The notes under the pieces are model-generated. The model was not told the origin of the DNA and made no database searches. It was given only the letters and a program-made list of their open reading frames with translations. The translations under genes were made by a program, and so were the position numbers. Below, one piece after another: positions 8,013-15,327 of a DNA stretch of 24,512 nt (position 1 is the first letter of the stretch; every line of letters begins with the position of its first letter). This DNA is from an uncultured Rhodobacterales bacterium (GTDB lineage Bacteria > Pseudomonadota > Alphaproteobacteria > Rhodobacterales > Rhodobacteraceae): contig CALCGO010000451.1 in assembly GCA_937901055.1 (NCBI GenBank), forward strand, positions 1-24,512. The letters are read 5' to 3'.

Positions 8013-9044
8013 AAAGTTGTCTACGTCTTCGTCGGTGGTTGCCCAGTTACATACAAGACGTGCTGTCAAAATTTCGTCGGGATCGCCATCCAACGTTTGG
8101 TCGAAGGGCCAGAAGTAATAGTGTGCACCGGCTTCTTGAACGGCCCTGTGGCCAGAGCGTTTCCAACCTGCGAAAACGATGTTTGCGTCGGTTGGGTGCA
8201 AAAGTGTGGCGCCCGGAAGTTGCAGGATGCCGGCTGACAATTTGGCGGCTGCGGCATTCGATTTTGTTGCCATTTTCAGCCATAGATCATCGGCTAAATA
8301 CGCATCCATTTGTGCCGACAGATAGCGGTGCTTGGATACCAGATGACCGCCCCGTTTGCGGCGCAGTTCGAATTCCCAAGCGCGATCGGGGTTAAAGAGG
8401 ATGACGGCCTCAACACCGATGCAGCCGTTTTTCGTACCGCCAAAACTTACCGCTTCTATGCCGGTTTTCCATGTCATTTCAGCCGGAGTGCAACCTAAGC
8501 TGACCAATGCGTTGGCGAAACGAGCACCGTCAAGGTGGACAGGTATGTCGTTGGATTTGGCGACGGTGCTTAACGCCTCGATTTCCGCGAGCGTATAGAC
8601 GGCGCCGTTTTCAGTGGCTGTCGTGATCGATAGCGCACCTTTTTGCACGTTGTGGACACCGACTTGGCCGGTTTCGGCAACGGCTTTCTCGAACGAGGCG
8701 AGGTCGATTTTCGCGTCTGCGCCATCCAGCAATGTCAGCTTTGCGCCGCCCGTGTAGAATTCCGGTGCGCCGCACTCATCTTCCTGAATGTGGGCGTGGC
8801 GGTGACAATATACTGTCTGCCAAGGTTGCACCATGGAGGCTAGTGCCAACGAATTGGCGGCCGTGCCCGTGGAGACCAGATATACAGCGGCGTCAGGGGC
8901 TTCGAATATATCGCGAATTTTATCACGCACGCGATCCATGATCGGATCGGCACCGTAGGACTGGCTGTAGATTGTGTTGGCCTGCATCATGGCGTCCATG
9001 ATTTCGGGTGCGGCTGGACCTGCGTTATCGGATGTGAACCACAT
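7992..9044 (-). CDS. ltaE: Low-specificity threonine aldolase family (PLP-dependent)
   Basis: This 350-aa protein belongs to the fold-type I PLP aldolases that cleave L-threonine or L-allo-threonine to glycine and acetaldehyde. Family landmarks: FTSDNAGPAAPEIMDAM at the start, the phosphate-binding STGTAAN (58-64), HRHAHI (81-86), the aspartate that binds the pyridine nitrogen in HLDGARFAN (170-178), and the PLP lysine in FGGTKNG (Lys205). Which threonine isomer it prefers cannot be read from sequence. Its ATG follows the TAG of the YcgN-type gene with no gap, and its AGAAGGA ribosome site lies inside that gene, so the two are almost certainly co-translated. The last gene of a minus-strand cluster, it ends inside the 3' end of the convergent hydrolase gene. 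Confidence 0.92.
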   Translation of the reverse strand: MWFTSDNAGPAAPEIMDAMMQANTIYSQSYGADPIMDRVRDKIRDIFEAPDAAVYLVSTGTAANSLALASMVQPWQTVYCHRHAHIQEDECGAPEFYTGGAKLTLLDGADAKIDLASFEKAVAETGQVGVHNVQKGALSITTATENGAVYTLAEIEALSTVAKSNDIPVHLDGARFANALVSLGCTPAEMTWKTGIEAVSFGGTKNGCIGVEAVILFNPDRAWEFELRRKRGGHLVSKHRYLSAQMDAYLADDLWLKMATKSNAAAAKLSAGILQLPGATLLHPTDANIVFAGWKRSGHRAVQEAGAHYYFWPFDQTLDGDPDEILTARLVCNWATTDEDVDNFLRIIGE

Positions 9045-9518
9045 CTACGTCATTCCTTCTATGGTGTGATCTAGCAGGTCGTCTTCTTCGACCTCGAATT
9101 CGGGGACTGTGCGGTTCCGCATGGAGATTTTGGCCTCGTCTACGCTGTCTCGGGTGCCGGAAATCAGCGGGTGCCAATCAAACAGCGGCTTGCCTTCGTC
9201 TATCAATTTGTAGGCGCAAGTTGCGGGCATCCAGTGCAGGATTTCGTCGAGGTTGTCGGGGCGTACAATCACGCAGGTTTTGACCAGTTGTTTGCGCAGT
9301 GCATAGTTGCCACAGTTGCAGCTTTCATCGTCAAACAAGCGACAGGCGATGTTGGTATACGCGATCCGGCCAGTGTCTTCGTCTTCCAGCTTTAGCATGC
9401 AACAACGGCCGCAACCGTCGCACAATGCCTCCCATTCATGCAGGGGAAGTTCCGAAAGCGGGAAGCGTTTCCAGAATTCACGGCGTAAGCCGGTTCTATC
9501 TATCGGGTCGTTGGACAT
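9045..9518 (-). CDS. YcgN / UPF0260 family cysteine-cluster protein
   Basis: This 157-aa protein belongs to the UPF0260 (YcgN) family, related to the YkgJ-type putative zinc- or iron-chelating proteins. It has nine cysteines: LCDGCGRCC (33, 36, 39, 40), IACR (59), SCNC (67, 69), TC (82) and ATCAY (101). The conserved DWHPLISGTRDSV block follows near 114-126. Metal identity and biological role are not established. The ATG at 9518 is preferred because the family's N-terminus begins close to the FW...L..EWEALCDGCG block. An upstream in-frame ATG at 9569 would add 17 residues and overlap the znuA end by 13 nt; neither start has a strong ribosome site. Cluster neighbours are znuA upstream and ltaE directly downstream. 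Confidence 0.88.
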   Translation of the reverse strand: MSNDPIDRTGLRREFWKRFPLSELPLHEWEALCDGCGRCCMLKLEDEDTGRIAYTNIACRLFDDESCNCGNYALRKQLVKTCVIVRPDNLDEILHWMPATCAYKLIDEGKPLFDWHPLISGTRDSVDEAKISMRNRTVPEFEVEEDDLLDHTIEGMT

Positions 9519-9556
9519 CAGCGCAGGTTGCCTTGAAATTTCGGGATTGGAAAGGA

Positions 9557-10453
9557 TTAGTCGTGGCATTCCTGTAGGGACGCTACGAGGGTAGACAGCA
9601 AGCGTGGATAGTAACCCTCGCCAAGTTGATCGTAGCCCATCGGGTCGATGGTAACGAGTTTGATATCGTCGGGCAGGCTGGCGGTGATCCTGCTAGGATG
9701 GGTGAAATCTTCGACCACACATGTGTTTGGTTCCAGCTTGTTCAGCAGAGTGCTCAGGGTACGTGCGCCTGCATGTTGCCCGTCGCTGGCGGAAAACGCG
9801 CCAATGACGGTAAGGCCAAACGCATGTTCGAAGTATTGGGTGGAATCGTGGGTGACGATAAGATCTACATCCGCAAACGGAGCTAAGGCACGCTGGGCAT
9901 TTTCAGAGGAAACAACTATTTCTGTATGAATACGCGCAAGATTTTCGCGATAAACGGCTTCGTTTTCAGGGTCGGCGATTTCTAGCACACCGGTGATGAT
10001 GTCCAGCCATATCAGCACGTTTGACGGATCAAGCCACATATGAGGGTCGTAGGCGCCGTCGTGATCATGATCATGGTCGTCATCCTCTTGGTGTTCACCG
10101 AACTCAGCTAGCTCTCGAGCCTCAAGGCGATGTAGATCGGGAATGTCGCCGAGGGCGACAACAAGCCCGTTGCTGTCGCGTGACTGGAGGGCGTTTTCCA
10201 ACCATGGTTCCAAGTCCTGACCAACATAAAATACGATGTCGGCATCACTTATGGCTTTCGCTTGCGAAGGGCGCATGGCGAAATCATGTGGCGAGATTGG
10301 CTCGTCCAGCAGTAACTTTGGTGTGCCGACACCGTCCATGATGTCCGACACCAATCCCTGAAGTGGTGCAATGCTCGTGACGACGCGGGGGGCCTCGGCG
10401 TTAGCTATTGGGGCGAAGAGCAGGGCGATTGCGAATATCAGGCGATTCATCAT
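9557..10453 (-). CDS. znuA: ZnuA-like zinc ABC transporter substrate-binding protein
   Basis: This 298-aa periplasmic protein binds zinc (cluster A-I family) and would hand it to a ZnuBC transporter. A signal peptide runs to ANA at residue 19. The three zinc histidines of the family are visible: SPHDF (His56), DPHMWLDP (His138) and VTHDST (His202). A short His/Asp-rich loop, HQEDDDHDHDHDG (121-133), is typical of zinc rather than manganese binders. C-terminal cysteines (245 and 296) could form the usual disulfide. Its ATG overlaps the TGA of the DUF1244 gene (ATGA). No znuB, znuC or zur gene is in the window, so it stands apart from its transporter, and no Zur-like palindrome was seen before the cluster. 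Confidence 0.92.
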   Translation of the reverse strand: MMNRLIFAIALLFAPIANAEAPRVVTSIAPLQGLVSDIMDGVGTPKLLLDEPISPHDFAMRPSQAKAISDADIVFYVGQDLEPWLENALQSRDSNGLVVALGDIPDLHRLEARELAEFGEHQEDDDHDHDHDGAYDPHMWLDPSNVLIWLDIITGVLEIADPENEAVYRENLARIHTEIVVSSENAQRALAPFADVDLIVTHDSTQYFEHAFGLTVIGAFSASDGQHAGARTLSTLLNKLEPNTCVVEDFTHPSRITASLPDDIKLVTIDPMGYDQLGEGYYPRLLSTLVASLQECHD

Positions 10454-10764
10454 TTTGGTGCATATCCGTGAGTGCGGGCGAAGGCGACTTTGAAAGCGGC
10501 TTGCTTTTCATCGTCCGCTTCAATCTGGTTAATGGCTTTCCATTCATCGTATGGCATGCCGTGGACGTGTTCGCGGGCCGCGTCTTTGGTCATCTCGATG
10601 CCGCGTTCATTTGCGGCCTCCATATACCAACGGCTTAGACAGTTGCGGCAAAAGCCTGTCAGGTTCATCATGTCGATGTTTTGCACATCGGTGCGGTCTT
10701 GCAGGTGTGCAACGAGGCTGCGAAAAGCCGCCGCTTCGACCTCTAGGCGGGATTGATCATCCAT
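10450..10764 (-). CDS. DUF1244 family protein
   Basis: This 104-aa, mostly helical, probably cytoplasmic protein matches the DUF1244 family, which is found mainly in alpha- and gammaproteobacteria. The core signature is LTGFCRNCLSRWY (35-47) followed by HGMPYDEWKAINQ (68-80). The two cysteines and nearby His/Asp residues could bind a metal or cofactor, but the function is unknown. Its ATG (10762-10764) overlaps the end of the N-formylglutamate amidohydrolase gene by 8 nt, and its own stop overlaps the znuA start by 4 nt, so it is embedded in a tightly coupled minus-strand operon. The length is normal for the family. Confidence 0.9.
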   Translation of the reverse strand: MDDQSRLEVEAAAFRSLVAHLQDRTDVQNIDMMNLTGFCRNCLSRWYMEAANERGIEMTKDAAREHVHGMPYDEWKAINQIEADDEKQAAFKVAFARTHGYAPK

Positions 10765-11527
10765 TGTCTGCTTCTTTCTTCAAGTCTTCCAACGCCATCC
10801 AAAGAGCAGGCGCGATGCGGTCGGCCCACTCAAACTGGCCTTCAGGAGTTTCGATAAGGTCGTTGCGGACCTCGATCAATATATGTGGTAATCCACGTCG
10901 TGTTCCATGGAAAAACATCGTGTCGCCTTCAAGCTCGCCGGAATACGGCTCATTGTCGCCTATGCAGACGTCGTCGTCTTTGGCAAAGTATTCCATGAAC
11001 GGCTTGGCGAGGCGTCCATCATGCGCCCACAGAACGCCCAAATGCCATGGGCGAGGCGGGCGATTTTTCAACTGTTTGGTGAACGAGTGGATGGAGACCA
11101 GCGCTGGCGTGCGCCCCTCCGCCACCATCATGTCAATCTGCCGATGCAGTGCTTCGTGGTACGGGCGGTAAAATTGGGTAAGGCGGCGTTCTTTTTCAGC
11201 ATCGTCGGCGTAGCGGTTGCCGGGAATGATGGAGCCGTCATAAAGTTTCATCAGGATCGTCGGATCGTCTTCACCGCGGTTCGGGTCGATCACAAGGCGC
11301 GAAAAGCGTGAAACAACGGCGTGGGCGTCCAGTAATTCGGTCAGGTGCTCGGTAACGCCGCGGGCACCGACATCGTACGCGATGTGGCGTTCCATATCGT
11401 GGTCCGGCAGCCCAAGTGTGCCGCCATTGACGGAATCCGGCACCATATTGGACGCGTGGTCACAGACCAGCAGTACGGGGGTCTTTCCGTTGGGGTTTAG
11501 AATTTCAAAAGCGGGATAGTTTGGCAT
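10757..11527 (-). CDS. N-formylglutamate amidohydrolase family protein
   Basis: This 256-aa protein belongs to the metal-dependent N-formylglutamate amidohydrolase family, whose founding member releases formate and glutamate in histidine degradation. Supporting motifs: LVCDHASNMVP (20-30), the acidic/arginine stretch SRLVIDPNRGEDDP, the YRPYH segment, LVSIHSFTK and the C-terminal HILIEVRNDLI. None of the other hut genes is nearby, so the natural substrate may be another N-acyl or N-formyl amino acid. It starts at ATG 11527 with AGGA 9 nt upstream. It is the first gene of the five-gene minus-strand cluster and diverges from pyk across a 171-nt gap. I left the symbol blank because the hut role is not supported by context. 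Confidence 0.88.
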   Translation of the reverse strand: MPNYPAFEILNPNGKTPVLLVCDHASNMVPDSVNGGTLGLPDHDMERHIAYDVGARGVTEHLTELLDAHAVVSRFSRLVIDPNRGEDDPTILMKLYDGSIIPGNRYADDAEKERRLTQFYRPYHEALHRQIDMMVAEGRTPALVSIHSFTKQLKNRPPRPWHLGVLWAHDGRLAKPFMEYFAKDDDVCIGDNEPYSGELEGDTMFFHGTRRGLPHILIEVRNDLIETPEGQFEWADRIAPALWMALEDLKKEADNG

Positions 11528-11698
11528 TTGTCATATTCCTGTCATCTACACCGTCTAGATAGACCTTGTCGCAAGCATGATCCAGATGTTGCGGCCATAA
11601 AGACAGGATATTTCCCCGTTTATTACGGACATTTACCGAATATTCCTTTATATCGCCTCTCAGGCCCGTCCGAAATGTATGAATGGAAGAAGAAAAAG

Positions 11699-13144
11699 AT
11701 GCGTAGACAAAGAAATGTAAAAATCGTGGCGACTCTCGGTCCGGCCTCGGATACCCGCGAGATGATTAGAGATTTGTTCATTGCAGGGGCCGATGTGTTC
11801 CGCCTGAACATGAGCCACGGTGCGCATCCTGATATCCGTGAACGCCACGCCATGATCCGCAGCATCGAAGAAGAGATGGGTCGCCCGATTTGCATCCTTG
11901 CCGATTTGCAGGGGCCAAAGTTGCGCTGCGGCGTTTTTCTAAATGGCCACGAGATTTTGGAAGAAGGTGCGATTTTCCGATTTGATCTGGACACTGACGA
12001 AGGCGATGCATCGCGCGTTAACCTTCCACACCCCGAGATTTTCGCGGCTTTGGAAATTGGCTCGACACTTTTGGTTAACGACGGCCGCATTAAGCTGGAA
12101 GTGATCGAGTGTGGTACAGATTATGCCGAGACGACCGTTGTTGTCGGTGGCGAGATTTCCAACCGTAAAGGCGTGAATGTTCCTGATGTTGTGTTGCCGT
12201 TGGCAGCTTTGTCGGAAAAAGATTTGAATGATCTGGAATTTGTTTGCGAGTTGGGTGTGGACTGGCTGGCATTGTCGTTCGTGCAACGCCCGCAGGATAT
12301 TGAAGAATCCAGAGTTTTGGTTAAGGGCCGCGCGTCGATTATCGCAAAAATCGAAAAACCGGCCGCCGTTGATGCGTTCGACGATATTCTCGAATCGGCT
12401 GACGGTATCATGGTTGCACGTGGCGACCTTGGTGTGGAACTGCCTGTGCAGGATCTTCCCCCAATCCAGAAACGTCTGGTGCGTGGATGTCGTGCTGTCG
12501 GCAAACCTGTGATCGTGGCAACGCAGATGATGGAAAGCATGATTTCTTCGCCGGTTCCAACACGTGCCGAGGTGTCCGATGTGGCACAAGCGATCTATGA
12601 AGGCGCCGACGCTGTGATGCTTTCAGCAGAATCAGCCGCGGGCGATTATCCGATCGAAGCGGTCAAAACGATGAACAATGTTGCCGAAAGTGTCGAGCAA
12701 GACAAGATTTACCGTCAGGTGATTGAAGCGTCGCGCACCAATTCGGAAGGGCGCGTCGCGGACGCTATCACCATCGCTGCGAGACAGGTTGCAGAGACCA
12801 CGAACATCAAAGCGATTTGTTGCTTTACCCATTCGGGTACAACAGCGTCTCTGGCCTCCCGAGAGAAACCGCGTGTACCTATTATCGCATTGACTCCTAA
12901 GGCAAAAACTGCGCGACGACTTTCTTTGACTTGGGGTCTGCACTGCGTAGTTGTAGGCGAGGTCGAGCGGTTTAAAATGGCTGTTACGGCCGCAACAAAA
13001 GCCGCACGAGACGACGAATTCGCGTCAGGCGAGGAACAGATCATCGTCACTGCGGGGATCCCGTTTAACGTACCCGGGTCCACGAATATTCTGCGTGTTG
13101 CATCGGTTTCTGAAAAGTTGATGTACGGCGACGAAACTGAGTGA
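11699..13144 (+). CDS. pyk: Pyruvate kinase
   Basis: This 481-aa enzyme transfers phosphate from phosphoenolpyruvate to ADP in the last step of glycolysis. Visible motifs: KIVATLGPASD near the start, FRLNMSHG, LADLQGPKLR, the KGVNVPDVVLPL loop, the catalytic-lysine segment IIAKIEKPAAVDAFDDIL, the Mg-binding IMVARGDLGVE, and ATQMMESM. The C-terminal domain ends GSTNILRV.., as usual. The frame is open from 11528, but the ATG at 11699 is chosen because GGAAG (11685-11689) lies 9 nt upstream, the 481-aa length is canonical, and the extra 57 residues are unlike any pyruvate kinase. It is followed 34 nt later by a small membrane-protein gene whose ribosome site lies in a hairpin. Confidence 0.98.
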   Translation: MRRQRNVKIVATLGPASDTREMIRDLFIAGADVFRLNMSHGAHPDIRERHAMIRSIEEEMGRPICILADLQGPKLRCGVFLNGHEILEEGAIFRFDLDTDEGDASRVNLPHPEIFAALEIGSTLLVNDGRIKLEVIECGTDYAETTVVVGGEISNRKGVNVPDVVLPLAALSEKDLNDLEFVCELGVDWLALSFVQRPQDIEESRVLVKGRASIIAKIEKPAAVDAFDDILESADGIMVARGDLGVELPVQDLPPIQKRLVRGCRAVGKPVIVATQMMESMISSPVPTRAEVSDVAQAIYEGADAVMLSAESAAGDYPIEAVKTMNNVAESVEQDKIYRQVIEASRTNSEGRVADAITIAARQVAETTNIKAICCFTHSGTTASLASREKPRVPIIALTPKAKTARRLSLTWGLHCVVVGEVERFKMAVTAATKAARDDEFASGEEQIIVTAGIPFNVPGSTNILRVASVSEKLMYGDETE

Positions 13145-13150
13145 TAACGT

Positions 13151-13174
13151 AGCCCTCGCATTTTAAGGGGGGCT
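13151..13174 (+). promoter_or_regulatory. Hairpin covering the ribosome-binding site of the 74-aa gene
   Basis: AGCCCTC (13151-13157) can pair with GGGGGCT (13168-13174), 7 bp with one G-U pair, around a 10-nt loop. The right arm contains the G-rich Shine-Dalgarno of the gene starting at 13179. No T run follows, so termination is unlikely. Sequestration of the ribosome site is an inference. Confidence 0.35.
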
Positions 13175-13178
13175 TGAA

Positions 13179-13403
13179 GTGTCGAAATACGAGATGTTTT
13201 TAATCGGCGGAAGCAGCATGCTTGTTTTCGCCGTACTGCTGCTATTTTCAGCGGGCGCACACGATCAACCGCTACGCAAAAGTATGGCATTTTTCCTACT
13301 TGGGGCTGGTCTATTGTATATGGCGGATAAATACTCTTCGGGTGGGATCGTCGCTGGCGACATTCCGGGGGTTTTTGTCAAATTCGTAACGATGTTTTTC
13401 TAG
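13179..13403 (+). CDS. Small membrane protein of unknown function (74 aa)
   Basis: This is a 74-aa protein that I do not assign to a named family. Two hydrophobic helices are evident: about residues 7-25 (FLIGGSSMLVFAVLLLFSAG) and 37-48 (MAFFLLGAGLLYMA). A short loop with AHDQPLRKS lies between them, and a weakly hydrophobic tail ends VKFVTMFF. It starts with GTG at 13179, supported by AAGGGGGG (13165-13172) at 6 nt, although that site lies in a possible hairpin. It stands between pyk and rpmI-rplT on the same strand and may be transcribed with pyk. Its last codons overlap a candidate promoter for the ribosomal protein genes. Confidence 0.75.
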   Translation: MSKYEMFLIGGSSMLVFAVLLLFSAGAHDQPLRKSMAFFLLGAGLLYMADKYSSGGIVAGDIPGVFVKFVTMFF

Positions 13404-13404
13404 T
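13375..13404 (+). promoter_or_regulatory. Candidate promoter for rpmI-rplT
   Basis: TTGTCA (13375-13380, five of six to consensus) and TCTAGT (13399-13404, four of six) are 18 nt apart and lie in the last codons of the preceding gene. A start about 7 nt downstream would place the transcript 5' end just before the three-hairpin leader. Seen by eye only. Confidence 0.35.
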
Positions 13405-13415
13405 CATTTAAGGGT

Positions 13416-13508
13416 GCAAAACCGCGCTTTTGCTCTTGCGTTGCGGGTCACTTAACCCTACAACGCGACCTTCACTGGTGCGTCCGGCTTAAGGGTATGC
13501 CGAGTCGC
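13416..13508 (+). promoter_or_regulatory. Structured leader of rpmI-rplT: three successive hairpins
   Basis: Hairpin 1: GCAAAA (13416-13421) with TTTTGC (13428-13433), loop CCGCGC. Hairpin 2: TTGCGTTG (13436-13443) with CAACGCGA (13461-13468, one G-U pair), then GGGT (13445-13448) with ACCC (13455-13458), loop CACTTA. Hairpin 3: GCG (13480-13482) with CGC (13506-13508) and CGGC (13485-13488) with GCCG (13499-13502), loop of 10 nt. TTAAGGGT occurs both before hairpin 1 and in the hairpin 3 loop. L20 is known to repress its own operon by binding a leader RNA in E. coli and B. subtilis; a similar role here is inference. Confidence 0.5.
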
Positions 13509-13540
13509 GCTTACTACCACGCCTTAATAAGGAGATGGAA

Positions 13541-13741
13541 ATGCCCAAGATGAAGACTAAGTCAGGCGCCAAGAAGCGCTTCAAGGTTACGGCTTCGGGT
13601 CGTATCAAAGCTGGTCAGGCAGGCAAACGCCACGGCATGATCAAGCGTTCAAACAAGTTCCTTCGTAATGCTCGCGGCACAACAGTGCTTTGCAAAGCAG
13701 ATGAAGGCATCGTCAAAAAATACATGCCGTACGCGCGATAG
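13541..13741 (+). CDS. rpmI: 50S ribosomal protein L35
   Basis: This 66-aa basic protein of the large ribosomal subunit has the full family pattern MPKMKTKSGAKKRFKVTASG at the start, then AGKRHGMIKRS, and ends KKYMPYAR. The ATG at 13541 is chosen because AAGGAG (13529-13534) lies exactly 6 nt upstream and the protein then has the standard L35 N-terminus. The ATG at 13535 would directly abut that site. The stop TAG (13739-13741) contributes to the AGGAG ribosome site of rplT. infC, often the first gene of this operon in other bacteria, is absent here. Confidence 0.98.
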   Translation: MPKMKTKSGAKKRFKVTASGRIKAGQAGKRHGMIKRSNKFLRNARGTTVLCKADEGIVKKYMPYAR

Positions 13742-13753
13742 GAGTCTGATACT

Positions 13754-14110
13754 ATGAGAGTTACATCTGGTCCTACGACCCACGCCCGCCACCGCAAAGT
13801 AGTTAAAGCCGCTAAAGGCCACTACGGCGCACGTCACCGCAATTTCCGCACGGCTACGCAGTCCGTCGATAAGGCAATGCAATATGCTACACGCGACCGT
13901 ATGGCGCGTAAGCGTAACTTCCGCGCTTTGTGGATCCAGCGTATCAACGCCGGCGTTCGCGCGATCGACCCTGCGTTCACATACTCGCGATTTATCAACG
14001 GTCTGAATTTGGCTGGCATCGAGGTTGACCGTAAGGTTCTCGCTGACTTGGCCGTTCACGAACCGGAAGCGTTTGGTGCGATCGTAGCACAGGCCAAAGC
14101 CGCACTTTAG
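13754..14110 (+). CDS. rplT: 50S ribosomal protein L20
   Basis: This 118-aa protein is essential for early assembly of the large subunit and binds 23S rRNA. The basic N-terminal arm (ARHRKVVKAAKGHYGARHRNFRTA) is followed by YATRDRMARKRNFRALWIQRINAGVR and the globular C-terminal SRFINGLNLAGIEVDRKVLADLAVHEP. The length is canonical. AGGAG at 13740-13744 sits 9 nt before the ATG, and the gap after rpmI is 12 nt. In other bacteria L20 is the feedback repressor of this operon, which fits the structured leader upstream. A strong terminator follows 37 nt after the stop. Confidence 0.98.
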   Translation: MRVTSGPTTHARHRKVVKAAKGHYGARHRNFRTATQSVDKAMQYATRDRMARKRNFRALWIQRINAGVRAIDPAFTYSRFINGLNLAGIEVDRKVLADLAVHEPEAFGAIVAQAKAAL

Positions 14111-14147
14111 GGTCTCGACCCACAGTCCGGTAACAGGTTAAACGAAA

Positions 14148-14175
14148 AGTCCCGGTGGAAACATCGGGGCTTTTT
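14148..14175 (+). terminator. Rho-independent terminator after rplT
   Basis: A 10-bp stem (AGTCCCGGTG at 14148-14157 with CATCGGGGCT at 14162-14171, two G-U pairs) is capped by a GAAA tetraloop and followed by TTTTT (14171-14175). It separates rpmI-rplT from pheS. Confidence 0.92.
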
Positions 14176-14244
14176 GCATGTGGGAAGCTTGCAATTTTGC
14201 CCCCCGCGCCGTAACCAAATCCAAACACGAATAACGAGGGTGAC

Positions 14245-15327
14245 ATGGACGGAATTCAGGAACTCAAGGCCAAGTATCTGGGCGAGATCGCCGATGCGGG
14301 TGATGAAAGCAGCATCGAAGCGGTGCGTTTGGCCGCCGTTGGCAAAAAAGGCGAAGTTGCGTTGGAAATGCGCAAGTTGGGCAAGATGACGCCGGAGGAA
14401 CGGCAAGTCGCTGGACCTAAGCTGAATGCGCTGAAAGACGAGATCAATTCGGCGATTGCTGCGCGTAAGGCGTCCTTGGCTGATGCGGCGCTCGAAGAGC
14501 GTCTTCGCAGTGAATGGCTGGACGTCACGCAACCCTCGCGCCCTTCGCAAACTGGTACGATCCACCCGATCAGCCAAGTGACCGAAGAGATCATCGCGAT
14601 TTTCGCTGACCTTGGCTATTCCGTCGCCGAAGGTCCGCAGATCGAGAACGATTTTTATAACTTCGATGCGCTGAACATCCCGCCGGAACATCCCGCGCGC
14701 CAAGAATTCGACACCTTCTATATGCACCGCGATGAAGGCGACAACCGCCCGCCGCATGTTCTCAGAACCCACACCAGCCCCGTGCAAATCCGCCATATGG
14801 AAAAGCACGGCGCGCCTTGCCGTATCATCGCGCCGGGTCGGGTTTACCGTTCCGATTACGACCAGACGCACACGCCGATGTTCCATCAGGTTGAAGGCTT
14901 GGCGATCGACAAGAATATCTCCATGGCGAACCTTAAGTGGACGCTGGAAGAGTTCTGCCGCGCGTTTTTCGAGGTCGACAATGTGGAACTGAAATTCCGC
15001 GCCTCCCACTTCCCGTTCACGGAACCGAGCGCCGAGGTGGACATCAAATGTTCATGGGCAGGCGGCCAACTGAAAATTGGCGAGGGTGATGACTGGATGG
15101 AAATCCTTGGCTCCGGCATGGTGCACCCGAAGGTGCTAAGCGCCGCTGGCGTTGACCCGTCCGAATATCAAGGCTTCGCCTTCGGCATGGGCATCGACCG
15201 TCTGGCGATGCTGAAATACGGCATCCCCGATTTACGCGCGTTCTTTGATAGCGACCTCCGCTGGCTGCGCCACTACGGGTTCGCGAGCTTGGACATGCCG
15301 AATATGCATGGAGGTATATCTAAATGA
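14245..15327 (+). CDS. pheS: Phenylalanyl-tRNA synthetase alpha subunit
   Basis: This 360-aa catalytic subunit of the (alpha beta)2 enzyme charges tRNA-Phe. The N-terminal coiled-coil (about 1-100) is followed by the class II core: TGTIHPISQVTEEI, EGPQIENDFYNFDALN, LRTHTSPVQIR, motif 2 APGRVYRSDYDQTHTPMFHQVEGL, and motif 3 GFAFGMGIDRLAMLKYGIPDLR. The C-terminus ends HGGISK, as expected for an intact protein. The ATG at 14245 follows a CGAGGG site. Its TGA overlaps the ATG of a small membrane-protein gene, whose GGAGG site is inside pheS. The partner gene pheT lies 850 nt further on, separated by two genes that have no role in tRNA charging. No Phe-rich leader peptide or T-box was seen upstream. 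Confidence 0.98.
   Translation: MDGIQELKAKYLGEIADAGDESSIEAVRLAAVGKKGEVALEMRKLGKMTPEERQVAGPKLNALKDEINSAIAARKASLADAALEERLRSEWLDVTQPSRPSQTGTIHPISQVTEEIIAIFADLGYSVAEGPQIENDFYNFDALNIPPEHPARQEFDTFYMHRDEGDNRPPHVLRTHTSPVQIRHMEKHGAPCRIIAPGRVYRSDYDQTHTPMFHQVEGLAIDKNISMANLKWTLEEFCRAFFEVDNVELKFRASHFPFTEPSAEVDIKCSWAGGQLKIGEGDDWMEILGSGMVHPKVLSAAGVDPSEYQGFAFGMGIDRLAMLKYGIPDLRAFFDSDLRWLRHYGFASLDMPNMHGGISK

Noticed and set aside
11528..11698. 57-residue N-terminal extension of pyruvate kinase from a TTG at 11528
   Set aside because: The extension is not like any pyruvate kinase; an ATG at 11699 with a good ribosome site gives the standard 481 aa. The region is the pyk / amidohydrolase divergent gap, where I saw no convincing promoter or Zur box.
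14111..14244. Phenylalanine attenuator or T-box before pheS
   Set aside because: Beyond the rplT terminator there is no Phe-rich leader peptide, no second terminator and no T-box sequence; a TTGCAA box at 14189 lacks a credible -10.
14107..15009. 300-codon open frame on the minus strand over pheS
   Set aside because: It runs across the pheS coding region and the rplT terminator; PheS motifs on the other strand are complete and conserved, and no family is recognisable in the antisense product.
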